Of a DNA stretch of 6,185 nt, positions 1 through 6,185 are shown piece by piece (the stretch's first letter is position 1; each line of letters opens with the position of its first letter). This DNA is from an uncultured Collinsella sp. (GTDB lineage Bacteria > Actinomycetota > Coriobacteriia > Coriobacteriales > Coriobacteriaceae). The stretch is from assembly GCA_902494135.1 (NCBI GenBank), contig CABUSE010000084.1, positions 1-6,185 of the forward strand. The letters run 5' to 3'. A model generated the notes under the pieces. It saw only the letters and a program-made list of their open reading frames with translations, was not told where the DNA came from and did not search any database. The translations under genes were made by a program, and so were the position numbers.

Positions 1-3
1 CGC

Positions 4-1617
<1,614 letters not shown>

Positions 1618-1623
1618 CGCATC

Positions 1624-1660
1624 GGCGCGGTGGCCCTGCGGGGCTGCCGCGCCATTTACT
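1624..1660 (+). terminator. Probable intrinsic terminator after prfC
   Basis: Six bases after the prfC stop, GGCGCGG (1624-1630) pairs perfectly with CCGCGCC (1647-1653). Pairing continues inward through two G-T wobbles to CCC/GGG (1634-1636 with 1641-1643) around a TGCG tetraloop, giving a 13 bp GC-rich stem. The following tract ATTTACTT is only moderately T-rich, so termination may be imperfect. Position and stem strength support a terminator separating prfC from the VUT unit. Confidence 0.7.
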
Positions 1661-1688
1661 TGCCTGATGCCGTGTGAGCGGCTATCAT
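1660..1688 (+). promoter_or_regulatory. Candidate sigma-70-type promoter for the VUT-SDR unit
   Basis: TTGCCT (1660-1665) matches four of six bases of the -35 consensus. It is followed by exactly 17 bases and then TATCAT (1683-1688), matching five of six of the -10 consensus. It sits immediately after the prfC terminator and predicts a start near 1694-1696. That would give an approximately 80-nucleotide leader before the VUT gene, which would contain the 1718-1746 stem-loop. This is a consensus match only. Confidence 0.5.
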
Positions 1689-1717
1689 ACCCACCGTCGT
1701 CTCAAGACCGGGGCGTC

Positions 1718-1767
1718 CGAGCAGTTCGGGTCCGATATCCTGCTCGTTAAACCTAAAACCAAAGGAG
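1718..1767 (+). promoter_or_regulatory. Candidate preQ1-type riboswitch in the leader of the VUT transporter gene
   Basis: CGAGCAG (1718-1724) pairs perfectly with CTGCTCG (1740-1746), leaving a 15-nucleotide loop. An A-rich tail (1747-1763) runs straight into the Shine-Dalgarno AAAGGAG (1761-1767). This order (short stem, pyrimidine-starting loop ending in C, tail beginning TTAA with A-runs, then the ribosome binding site) is the layout of small H-type pseudoknot preQ1 aptamers, which often precede queuosine-precursor transporter genes. Possible pseudoknot pairings are loop GGT (1729-1731) with ACC (1758-1760), or loop TCC (1731-1733) with GGA (1764-1766) of the Shine-Dalgarno site. The two share base 1731 and are mutually exclusive. 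The 7 bp stem and 15-base loop are larger than in typical class I examples, and the CCAAAGGAG end also recalls class III. The class, and whether it is a riboswitch at all, is therefore inference from layout and context. Confidence 0.42.
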
Positions 1768-1773
1768 TACATA

Positions 1774-2496
1774 ATGATCAAGAAGGTCATGGAGGACTAC
1801 AAGGTCCTGTTGCGGAGCATTCCCGCGGCAACGGTTTCGCTGTTTTTCGTGAGCGTCATCATGATGAACCTGCTGGCCAACAAAGAGCTTATCAGCCTGC
1901 CGTATCTGGCGCTCGACTGTGGCTTTGTGGTGAGCTGGGTTTCGTTTTTGTGCCAGGACATGATCTGCAAGCGCTTTGGCGCCAAGGCATCCATCAAAAT
2001 CTCTATCCTCGCGCTGCTGGTTAACCTGGCCGTGAGCCTGTGCTTTTGGGCATGCTCGCTCACGCCCGGTATGTGGGGTGCCTACTACGACACCGGCATG
2101 ATCGAGGTCAACACTGCCCTTAACGCCACCATCGGCGGCACCTGGTACGTGGTACTGGGCTCTTCGCTGGCAATGCTCGTTTCTGCCGTGGTTAACTCCA
2201 CGCTCAACCAGTCGCTCGGCCGTATGCTCAAAAAGAATAATTTTGCGAGCTTTGCCTTCCGCTCCTATGTGTCCACGGGTGTTGGCCAGTTTATCGACAA
2301 CCTGGTCTTTGCCATTGTGGTGAGCCACACGTTCTTTGGTTGGACCTGGGTGCAGGTCCTTATGTGCTCGCTGACCGGCGCTGTTGCCGAGCTGCTGTGC
2401 GAGGTCTTCCTGAGCCCCGTGGGCTACAGGGTCGTGCGTGGCTGGGAGCGTGAGAATGTGGGCGCCGAGTACCTCGAGCGCCACGCAACCGTCTAA
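1774..2496 (+). CDS. VUT/YhhQ-family membrane protein, probable queuosine precursor transporter
   Basis: This 240-residue integral membrane protein fits the VUT (DUF165/YhhQ) family, whose E. coli member YhhQ imports queuosine precursors such as preQ0 and preQ1. About six hydrophobic segments are visible, at roughly 16-36, 44-63, 73-94, 122-142, 164-184 and 192-216. Family-like features are MNLLANK (31-37), the segment ALDCGFVVSWVSFLCQDM (46-63) followed by CKRFGAKAS, and the polar helix STGVGQFIDNLVFAIV (167-182), whose Gln172, Asp175 and Asn176 lie in a transmembrane stretch. The start is supported by AAAGGAG (1761-1767) six bases upstream. A promoter-like pair and a possible preQ1 leader precede it. 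The stop codon overlaps the Shine-Dalgarno site of the next gene, so the two are probably cotranscribed. The family is clear; substrate is inferred from family and leader, and other substrates remain possible. Confidence 0.85.
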   Translation: MIKKVMEDYKVLLRSIPAATVSLFFVSVIMMNLLANKELISLPYLALDCGFVVSWVSFLCQDMICKRFGAKASIKISILALLVNLAVSLCFWACSLTPGMWGAYYDTGMIEVNTALNATIGGTWYVVLGSSLAMLVSAVVNSTLNQSLGRMLKKNNFASFAFRSYVSTGVGQFIDNLVFAIVVSHTFFGWTWVQVLMCSLTGAVAELLCEVFLSPVGYRVVRGWERENVGAEYLERHATV

Positions 2497-2505
2497 GGAG
2501 CAAGT

Positions 2506-3186
2506 ATGCGGGTTTTGATCACGGGCGCTTCGGGCGGTATCGGAGCCGCGTGCGTGCAGCGCTTTTTGGACGAGGGCCACGAGGTCGTGGGCTTTGATCT
2601 GCTGCCGGCGGCGATCGAACACGAGCGCTACCGCCATCTGATCGTTGATGTCCGCGAGCCCGACTCGTTTCCAGGCGACCTTGAACCCCGGGTAATCGTG
2701 AACGTTGCCGGTACGCAGGATTCGGCTGACGACATCGCCGCCAACCTGTGTGGAACCATCAACGTGACCGAGCGCTACGCCTTTGTGGGGGAGGGGCTTG
2801 CCGCCAAGCCGGCACCGGCTATCAAATCCGTGGTCAATGTGGGGTCGGCGAGCGGGCATACGGGATCGGAGCTTCCCGCCTATGCCGCCAGCAAGGGCGG
2901 CGTTATCGCCTACACCAAGAACCTTGCAAACCGGCTGGCACCGCAGGCCATCGCCAACAGTGTGGACCCGGGCGGCGTTATCACGCCGCTCAACCGTTGC
3001 GTGATGGAAGACGAACACCTGTGGAACCAGATTATGGAGCTCACACCGCTTAAGCGCTGGGCCACCGCCCAAGAGATCGCCGAGTGGATCTACTTTGTGG
3101 GCGTGACCAACCGGTTTATGACCGGACAGAGTCTGCTGATCGATGGCGGCGAGGCCGGCCGCACACAATTTATTTGGCCCGAATAG
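2506..3186 (+). CDS. Short-chain dehydrogenase/reductase (classical SDR), substrate unknown
   Basis: This 226-residue protein has a complete classical SDR core and probably catalyses an NAD(H)-linked oxidation or reduction of an alcohol or ketone in the cytosol. The cofactor loop TGASGGIG spans 6-13. Asp31 at the end of the second strand suggests a preference for NAD over NADP. Asp48-Val49, NVAG (66-69), Asn80 in NLCGT, Ser114 in NVGSASG, and Tyr126-x3-Lys130 make up the expected structural and catalytic set. PGG (155-157) and the C-terminal IDGGE segment are also typical. It is shorter than the usual 245-260 residues, and Ser114 lies 12 rather than 13 residues before Tyr126. The start has a strong AAGGAG (2495-2500) overlapping the VUT stop codon, with a nine-base gap, indicating translational coupling or cotranscription. 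The N-terminal pattern and the TQF near the C-terminus faintly recall 3-alpha-hydroxysteroid dehydrogenase/carbonyl reductase-like SDRs, but this is too weak to assign a substrate. Confidence 0.92.
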   Translation: MRVLITGASGGIGAACVQRFLDEGHEVVGFDLLPAAIEHERYRHLIVDVREPDSFPGDLEPRVIVNVAGTQDSADDIAANLCGTINVTERYAFVGEGLAAKPAPAIKSVVNVGSASGHTGSELPAYAASKGGVIAYTKNLANRLAPQAIANSVDPGGVITPLNRCVMEDEHLWNQIMELTPLKRWATAQEIAEWIYFVGVTNRFMTGQSLLIDGGEAGRTQFIWPE

Positions 3187-3187
3187 G

Positions 3188-3227
3188 AAACGCGCTCGAT
3201 GGCAAAATTGCCGTCGGGCGCGTTTTT
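3188..3227 (+). terminator. Strong intrinsic terminator after the SDR gene, possibly bidirectional
   Basis: Directly after the SDR stop, bases 3188-3205 pair with 3208-3225 over 18 positions, with only two G-T wobbles (3196/3217 and 3200/3213). In practice the tip would open into a four-base loop. The stem ends in a run of five T (3223-3227), the signature of rho-independent termination on the plus strand. The ung gene converges from the other side and ends at 3241. Read on the minus strand, the same hairpin ends in only three T, so it may serve ung less efficiently. Confidence 0.93.
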
Positions 3228-3240
3228 GATGTATCGATTT

Positions 3241-3966
3241 TTAGCCGAGGCAAGTCCAGTTGACGGGGGTCGAGCCGTGCTGTTCGAGTAGCCGATTGGC
3301 TGCCGAGAAGGGGCGCGACCCCATAAAGGCGGGGAGTTCTGCCGTGGCACGGTTGGCCGAAAGCGGCGAGGGGTGCGTGGACGCCAGGCAGAACTTGCCG
3401 GTTGCCTTGTCCGCGCCAGTCGCGACGAGCTTGCCTTCGACCATCTGTTGGGCAAAGCGACCCCATGCCAAAAAGACTACCGGCTGGGGCAGCTGGCAGC
3501 AGCGTTCGATAACGTAATCGGTGAGCGTGCTCCAGCCCAGTTTGGCGTGCGAGTTGGCGGCATGCTCGCGCACGGTGAGCGTGGTGTTGAGGAGCAGGAC
3601 GCCCTGCTGTGCCCATGGGGTTAGGTCTCCCGTGGCGGGAATGGGGCAACCCAGATCGGCTTTGAGTTCCTTATAGATATTGCGCAGGCTCGGCGGCAAC
3701 TTGGTTTGCGTCGCGGGGACCGAGAACGACAGCCCCATGGCCTGGTTGGGTCCGTGATAGGGGTCTTGACCCAAGATGACAACCTTGACCTGGTCGGCTG
3801 GCGTGTAGGCGAGGGCATTGAGAATGTCGTCTTGTGCCGGATAGATGGTCTGCTCGGCACGCAAAAGGGCGATGCGCTCGAGCAGCTGGTTCGTAGTGTC
3901 ACGTACCGGCTGCGGCGCATCGCCCAACCAAGTTGCTATGTTGCGGTCGCGGGTCGCAGCGTCCAT
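3241..3966 (-). CDS. ung: Uracil-DNA glycosylase, family 1
   Basis: The enzyme excises uracil from DNA, arising from cytosine deamination or dUMP incorporation, as the first step of base-excision repair. The 241-residue product is slightly longer than the usual 220-230. All family 1 signatures are present: GQDPYHG (66-72) with the water-activating Asp68, Phe81 in GLSFSVP for stacking on uracil, LLLNTTLTV (124-132) with Asn127 for uracil recognition, and HPSPLSA (198-204) with His198 and the leucine that enters the DNA. GSRPFSAANRLL (216-227) and the NW near the C-terminus are also typical. The start is supported by AAAGGAG (3971-3977), four bases upstream on the minus strand. It faces the SDR operon tail to tail across a shared terminator hairpin. 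The 87 bp separating it from the upstream EamA gene leave room for its own promoter; a TACAAT (4006 down to 4001) is a possible -10, but no good -35 is visible. Confidence 0.98.
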   Translation of the reverse strand: MDAATRDRNIATWLGDAPQPVRDTTNQLLERIALLRAEQTIYPAQDDILNALAYTPADQVKVVILGQDPYHGPNQAMGLSFSVPATQTKLPPSLRNIYKELKADLGCPIPATGDLTPWAQQGVLLLNTTLTVREHAANSHAKLGWSTLTDYVIERCCQLPQPVVFLAWGRFAQQMVEGKLVATGADKATGKFCLASTHPSPLSANRATAELPAFMGSRPFSAANRLLEQHGSTPVNWTCLG

Positions 3967-4004
3967 GGGGCTCCTTTACTCAGATGCTCTGTCGGTATCT
4001 ATTG

Positions 4005-4027
4005 TAAAGGCGCACCGGTTGCCTTTA
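4005..4027 (-). repeat. Inverted repeat between the EamA gene and ung (weak terminator or control site)
   Basis: TAAAGGC (4005-4011) and GCCTTTA (4021-4027) form a perfect 7 bp inverted repeat around a nine-base loop that contains the palindrome ACCGGT. It lies 27 bases beyond the EamA stop and could act as a weak terminator for that minus-strand transcript, though no T-run follows the stem. The TACAAT that is the best -10 candidate for ung overlaps its downstream arm, so it could equally affect ung initiation. Function is not established by sequence alone. Confidence 0.3.
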
Positions 4028-4053
4028 TGCCACGGCTGTATGAAGAGTGGGAT

Positions 4054-4956
4054 CTACGAGACGCGTTCGGGCGTTCCCGCCATGCGAGCCTGTCCATGTG
4101 CACGAAGGCGCGGAAGTTCGACGGTTGCCGCTATGACGCCGGTGAGGATGAGAGCTGCACCCAGGAAGGCGATGGGGCTCAGGACCTCGCCGACCAGGAA
4201 GAACGAAAAGACGGCGGAGCATACCGGCTCGAGCGAGAAAGCGAAGCCGGTGGTCTCGGCGGGTACGTGGGGCTGCACGAGCGTTTGGGTGATAAAGCCA
4301 TAGGCAGAGCAGATGAGTGCGAGTGCGACGACGACCACGACCTCGCCCGGCGTGCCGGGAAGCGTGAAACCGCCAAAGGTGAATGCCGCGATGCCCGAGA
4401 ACAGGCCGCCGAAGCCTAGTTGCCAAACGCCCAGAGTCAGCGGATCGACTTCTTCGACAAAGCGCTTGGCCACAATGATGTGTCCGGCGTAGACAAAGGC
4501 GGATAACAGCATGATGAGCGCGCCCGGGTTCAGGCTGGTAAAGTCGGCGCCCGAGAGCAGCAGCATGCCGCAGGTGACGATAGCCGTGCCGACGAGCACC
4601 TTGCGCTCGGGGGCGCGACGCAGCAGGGCGGCGTTGGCAAACGGCACGATCACGACCGTCAGGCTCTGCAAAAAGCCGGCAGTGGAGGCAGAAGTGAGGC
4701 TGGAGCCCAGGCACATGCAGGTGAGCTCGGTTGCCATGATGGCGCCGATGATAGCGGCGCGGACCATAAGGTCGCGATTGATGCGGAAAGCGCGCTTGTG
4801 GAAGAGCAGCAGGCAGGCCGCAAAGGCGATGATGCAGCGCAGCGCAACGATGCTCGTGGCGTTCATGCTGTCCATGCCGATCTTCATGAGGGGATACGAA
4901 AAGCCCCATGCGACGGGAACGGAAAATGAGAGCGCGATTGCTTTTTTGCGATCCAT
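4054..4956 (-). CDS. EamA-domain DMT-superfamily transporter, substrate unknown
   Basis: The 300-residue protein is a typical drug/metabolite transporter with two EamA repeats (about residues 7-135 and 144-279). It has about ten membrane helices, near 7-26, 34-52, 64-83, 88-111, 118-135, 144-163, 173-195, 205-225, 234-256 and 261-279. The first helix has the family-like VAWGFSYPLMKIG (15-27). The second repeat has FSLEPVCSAVFSFFLVGE (240-257), the usual EP...GE pattern. Length matches the family norm. Members export or import amino acids, nucleosides or other small metabolites, and substrate cannot be read from sequence. AAAAGGAG (4961-4968) lies four bases before the ATG. The gene diverges from a LysR-type regulator, with a 19 bp dyad just upstream of its ribosome binding site, so control by that regulator is likely but inferred. 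Confidence 0.93.
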   Translation of the reverse strand: MDRKKAIALSFSVPVAWGFSYPLMKIGMDSMNATSIVALRCIIAFAACLLLFHKRAFRINRDLMVRAAIIGAIMATELTCMCLGSSLTSASTAGFLQSLTVVIVPFANAALLRRAPERKVLVGTAIVTCGMLLLSGADFTSLNPGALIMLLSAFVYAGHIIVAKRFVEEVDPLTLGVWQLGFGGLFSGIAAFTFGGFTLPGTPGEVVVVVALALICSAYGFITQTLVQPHVPAETTGFAFSLEPVCSAVFSFFLVGEVLSPIAFLGAALILTGVIAATVELPRLRAHGQARMAGTPERVS

Positions 4957-4968
4957 GGGGCTCCTTTT

Positions 4969-5103
4969 GTTACAGAACGGTTTCGTAAAAAGGATTCTGC
5001 TCCCAGATGTGGATGTAGTAAAGCGAATGTATCTTCAGTATGATTAAGAAATGCTAATGTTGGCAGAAAAAGCCCTGGCAAAACGTTTTACGTCTGCATT
5101 GAC
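4969..5103. promoter_or_regulatory. Divergent LysR/EamA intergenic control region
   Basis: This stretch is visibly more AT-rich than the flanking genes and must hold both divergent promoters. No pair of good -35/-10 hexamers at normal spacing is visible. TATGAT (5039-5044, plus) is a good -10 without a -35. TTGGCA (5060-5065, plus) is a good -35 without a -10 at 16-18 bases. TACATT (5032 down to 5027, minus) is a mediocre -10 for the EamA gene. Other symmetry includes TGCTAA-TG-TTGGCA (5052-5065, five of six arm pairs), the perfect palindrome AAAACGTTTT (5080-5089), and TGGCA repeated at 5061 and 5076. Weak promoters that need an activator are common at LysR-controlled loci. Confidence 0.55.
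4970..4988. promoter_or_regulatory. 19 bp dyad, candidate operator upstream of the EamA gene
   Basis: TTACAGAACGGTTTCGTAA is an imperfect palindrome centred on base 4979: outer TTAC/GTAA and inner AAC/GTT arms match perfectly (seven of nine arm positions), with two mismatches between them. It starts two bases upstream of the EamA Shine-Dalgarno site and lies in the divergent LysR/EamA spacer. A bound regulator, probably the LysR product, could block or activate transporter transcription. In RNA it would instead form a small hairpin next to the ribosome binding site. It does not match the simple T-N11-A LysR box exactly. Confidence 0.4.
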
Positions 5104-5114
5104 GGGGAGGCACA

Positions 5115-5981
5115 ATGGCATCACGGTATCAGATTGTTTGTATGGTGGTCGATCGCGGCAGTCTTAAGGGCGCGGCCGATGAGCTGGGCTATACGCAAAG
5201 TGCGGTGAGCCAGGCCGTCAAGGCGCTCGAGCGCGAGTTAGGCACCACGCTTATCGAGCGCGGCAAGCAGGGCGTTTCGCTTACGCGCGACGGCAAGCAG
5301 TATCTGCCGTACCTGCGCCAGATCGTGACCGCCGAGGCCGAGCTCGAGGGCAAGCGCCAGGAGCTGCTGGGACTTTCCTCGACTGATATTCGTATTGCGA
5401 CGTTTACCAACGTGAGTCGAACCGTGTTGCCGCGCGTGATCCGCGACTTTGGGGCCCTGCACCCGGGCGTACACTTTACCCTCAAGCAGGGCGATTACAC
5501 GCGCAACGCCCAGTGGGTGCACGATGGCGTGGTTGATTTTTGTTTTACGGCACGCGGATTTACCGCTGGGCTCGAGAAGCGTGTGGTCTATCACGACGAG
5601 TTGGTGGCATTGTTGCCGGCGGCGCATCCGCTGACGGCAAAGGAAAAGGTGACACTCGCTGACCTAGCGTCCGAGCCGTTTGTGCTGCTGGATGAAGGCG
5701 AACAGAGCCTGGTACTCGATGCATTCGCGGCGCATGGGCTGTCGCCGCACGTGACGAGCGAGGTTACCGACGATTACACCATCATGGCGATGGTGGAGGA
5801 GGGCCTAGGCGTGAGCATGCTGTATCGCCGTACCGTCGAGGGCATGCGGGCCGATATTCGCGTACGTCCCATCGTGCACGCCCCCTCGCGTGACGTAGTG
5901 GCAGCCTGGCGCAGTTGGGACACCATGCCTATCGCCACGAGGCGCTTTATCGACTATATGAGCTCGCATATTGTCAATTAA
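5115..5981 (+). CDS. LysR-type transcriptional regulator
   Basis: The 288-residue protein has the LysR layout: an N-terminal winged helix-turn-helix (about 1-60), a linker helix (about 61-86) and a periplasmic-binding-protein-like effector domain (about 90-287). The DNA-binding region shows GSLKGAADELGYTQSAVSQA (15-34), followed by VKALERELGTTLIER and LTRDG, the family's standard helix-turn-helix and wing. The effector domain contains VDFCFTA (140-146), ELVALLPAAHPL (162-173) and EEGLGVSML (228-236), as in other members. The start is preceded by GGGGAGG (5104-5110) four bases upstream. It begins slightly closer to the helix-turn-helix than many relatives, but nothing essential is missing. LysR regulators usually control the divergent neighbour and themselves, so the EamA gene is the most likely target. 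The effector is unknown. Confidence 0.95.
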   Translation: MASRYQIVCMVVDRGSLKGAADELGYTQSAVSQAVKALERELGTTLIERGKQGVSLTRDGKQYLPYLRQIVTAEAELEGKRQELLGLSSTDIRIATFTNVSRTVLPRVIRDFGALHPGVHFTLKQGDYTRNAQWVHDGVVDFCFTARGFTAGLEKRVVYHDELVALLPAAHPLTAKEKVTLADLASEPFVLLDEGEQSLVLDAFAAHGLSPHVTSEVTDDYTIMAMVEEGLGVSMLYRRTVEGMRADIRVRPIVHAPSRDVVAAWRSWDTMPIATRRFIDYMSSHIVN

Positions 5982-6008
5982 TGACTGGCGTGGCGTTGAG
6001 TGCGGTGT

Positions 6009-6185
6009 TTAGCGGGCTGTCGCTTTGGCTTGGGCGGCGCGATAGGTGCGTGCCGGGTGGCAGAGTAATACCGCCACGACCATAAAGAACGCCGTGGTGC
6101 CCAGGCTGATGGGGTAGACCATCATGATGTTCGCAAAGGTGCGGAAGTGCGGGAACACGCAGAACACCCAATAGAAGCGGATGCC
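6009..6185 (-). CDS. C-terminal fragment of a membrane transporter, probably MATE family (runs off window)
   Basis: Reading the minus strand from the window edge gives an open frame of 58 codons ending in TAA at 6011-6009. The peptide starts GIRFYWVFCVFPHFRTFANI. It continues with a hydrophobic helix, VYPISLGTTAFFMVVAVLLC (residues 23-42), and ends in the basic, alanine-rich tail TYRAAQAKATAR. The order (partial helix, short loop, then a last helix entered through a YP pair, then a charged cytosolic tail) is what the C-terminus of MATE multidrug/cation antiporters looks like. The start and most of the protein lie beyond 6185, and no diagnostic catalytic residues are included, so the family call rests on this end alone. 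It converges with the LysR gene, with 27 bp between the stop codons and no clear terminator hairpin in the gap. Confidence 0.6.
   Translation of the reverse strand, partial: GIRFYWVFCVFPHFRTFANIMMVYPISLGTTAFFMVVAVLLCHPARTYRAAQAKATAR

Noticed and set aside
1753..3168. Open frame of 471 codons on the minus strand, opposite the VUT and SDR genes
   Set aside because: It spans two well-recognised plus-strand genes, ends in the leader region, and translates to a His/Gly/Gln-rich peptide with no family-like motifs. It is a by-product of GC-rich codon structure on the other strand.
3706..4419. Open frame of 237 codons on the plus strand across the ung/EamA junction
   Set aside because: It runs antisense through two recognised genes and gives a low-complexity, Arg/Gly/Glu-rich peptide with no recognisable domain.
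4025..4909. Open frame of 294 codons on the minus strand in another frame of the EamA gene
   Set aside because: The peptide is rich in Arg, His and Pro and lacks membrane helices. The overlapping frame at 4054-4956 has ten helices, EamA motifs and a good ribosome binding site.
5973..5985. GTCAATTAATGAC symmetric sequence over the LysR stop codon
   Set aside because: Only four outer base pairs can form, with an AT-only centre and no T-run. It is too weak for a terminator and probably coincidental.
5974..6171. Minus-strand 65-codon frame overlapping the LysR stop
   Set aside because: Composition is unlike a real protein, and it competes with the frame at 6009-6185 that shows a clear membrane helix and charged tail.

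Overview
This is a 6.2 kb piece of a GC-rich bacterial chromosome (about 60% GC by eye). Genes are closely packed and have strong Shine-Dalgarno sites of the AAAGGAG type. The mix of genes, the codon style and the Firmicutes/Actinobacteria-like protein sequences suggest a gut actinobacterium of the class Coriobacteriia, such as Collinsella. That assignment is inference; there is no rRNA or other marker here.

Layout: (1) positions 4-1617, plus strand: prfC, peptide chain release factor 3, closed by a GC-rich hairpin. (2) 1654-3227, plus strand: a two-gene unit with its own promoter-like hexamers. It has a structured leader that looks like a preQ1-type riboswitch, then a VUT/YhhQ-family membrane transporter (queuosine precursor uptake family), then a short-chain dehydrogenase/reductase nine bases downstream, then a very strong intrinsic terminator. 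(3) 3241-3966, minus strand: ung, uracil-DNA glycosylase, converging on that terminator. (4) 4054-4956, minus strand: an EamA/DMT-family ten-helix transporter. (5) 5115-5981, plus strand: a LysR-type regulator divergent from the EamA gene. The 158 bp between them hold several palindromes, including a 19 bp dyad next to the transporter's ribosome binding site. (6) 6009-6185, minus strand: the last 58 codons of a membrane protein that reads like the C-terminal end of a MATE efflux transporter and runs off the window.

How the genes relate: prfC (translation termination) and ung (base-excision repair) are stand-alone housekeeping genes. The VUT-SDR pair looks like a small operon that could be tuned by a queuosine precursor if the leader is a real riboswitch. 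The SDR's substrate is unknown and it has no known role in queuosine metabolism. The LysR/EamA pair is a classic divergent regulator-transporter arrangement.

I see no mobile element, CRISPR array, tRNA, rRNA or obviously novel multi-gene system. The most informative unexplained signals are the leader RNA upstream of the VUT gene and the operator-like dyads in the LysR/EamA intergenic region.
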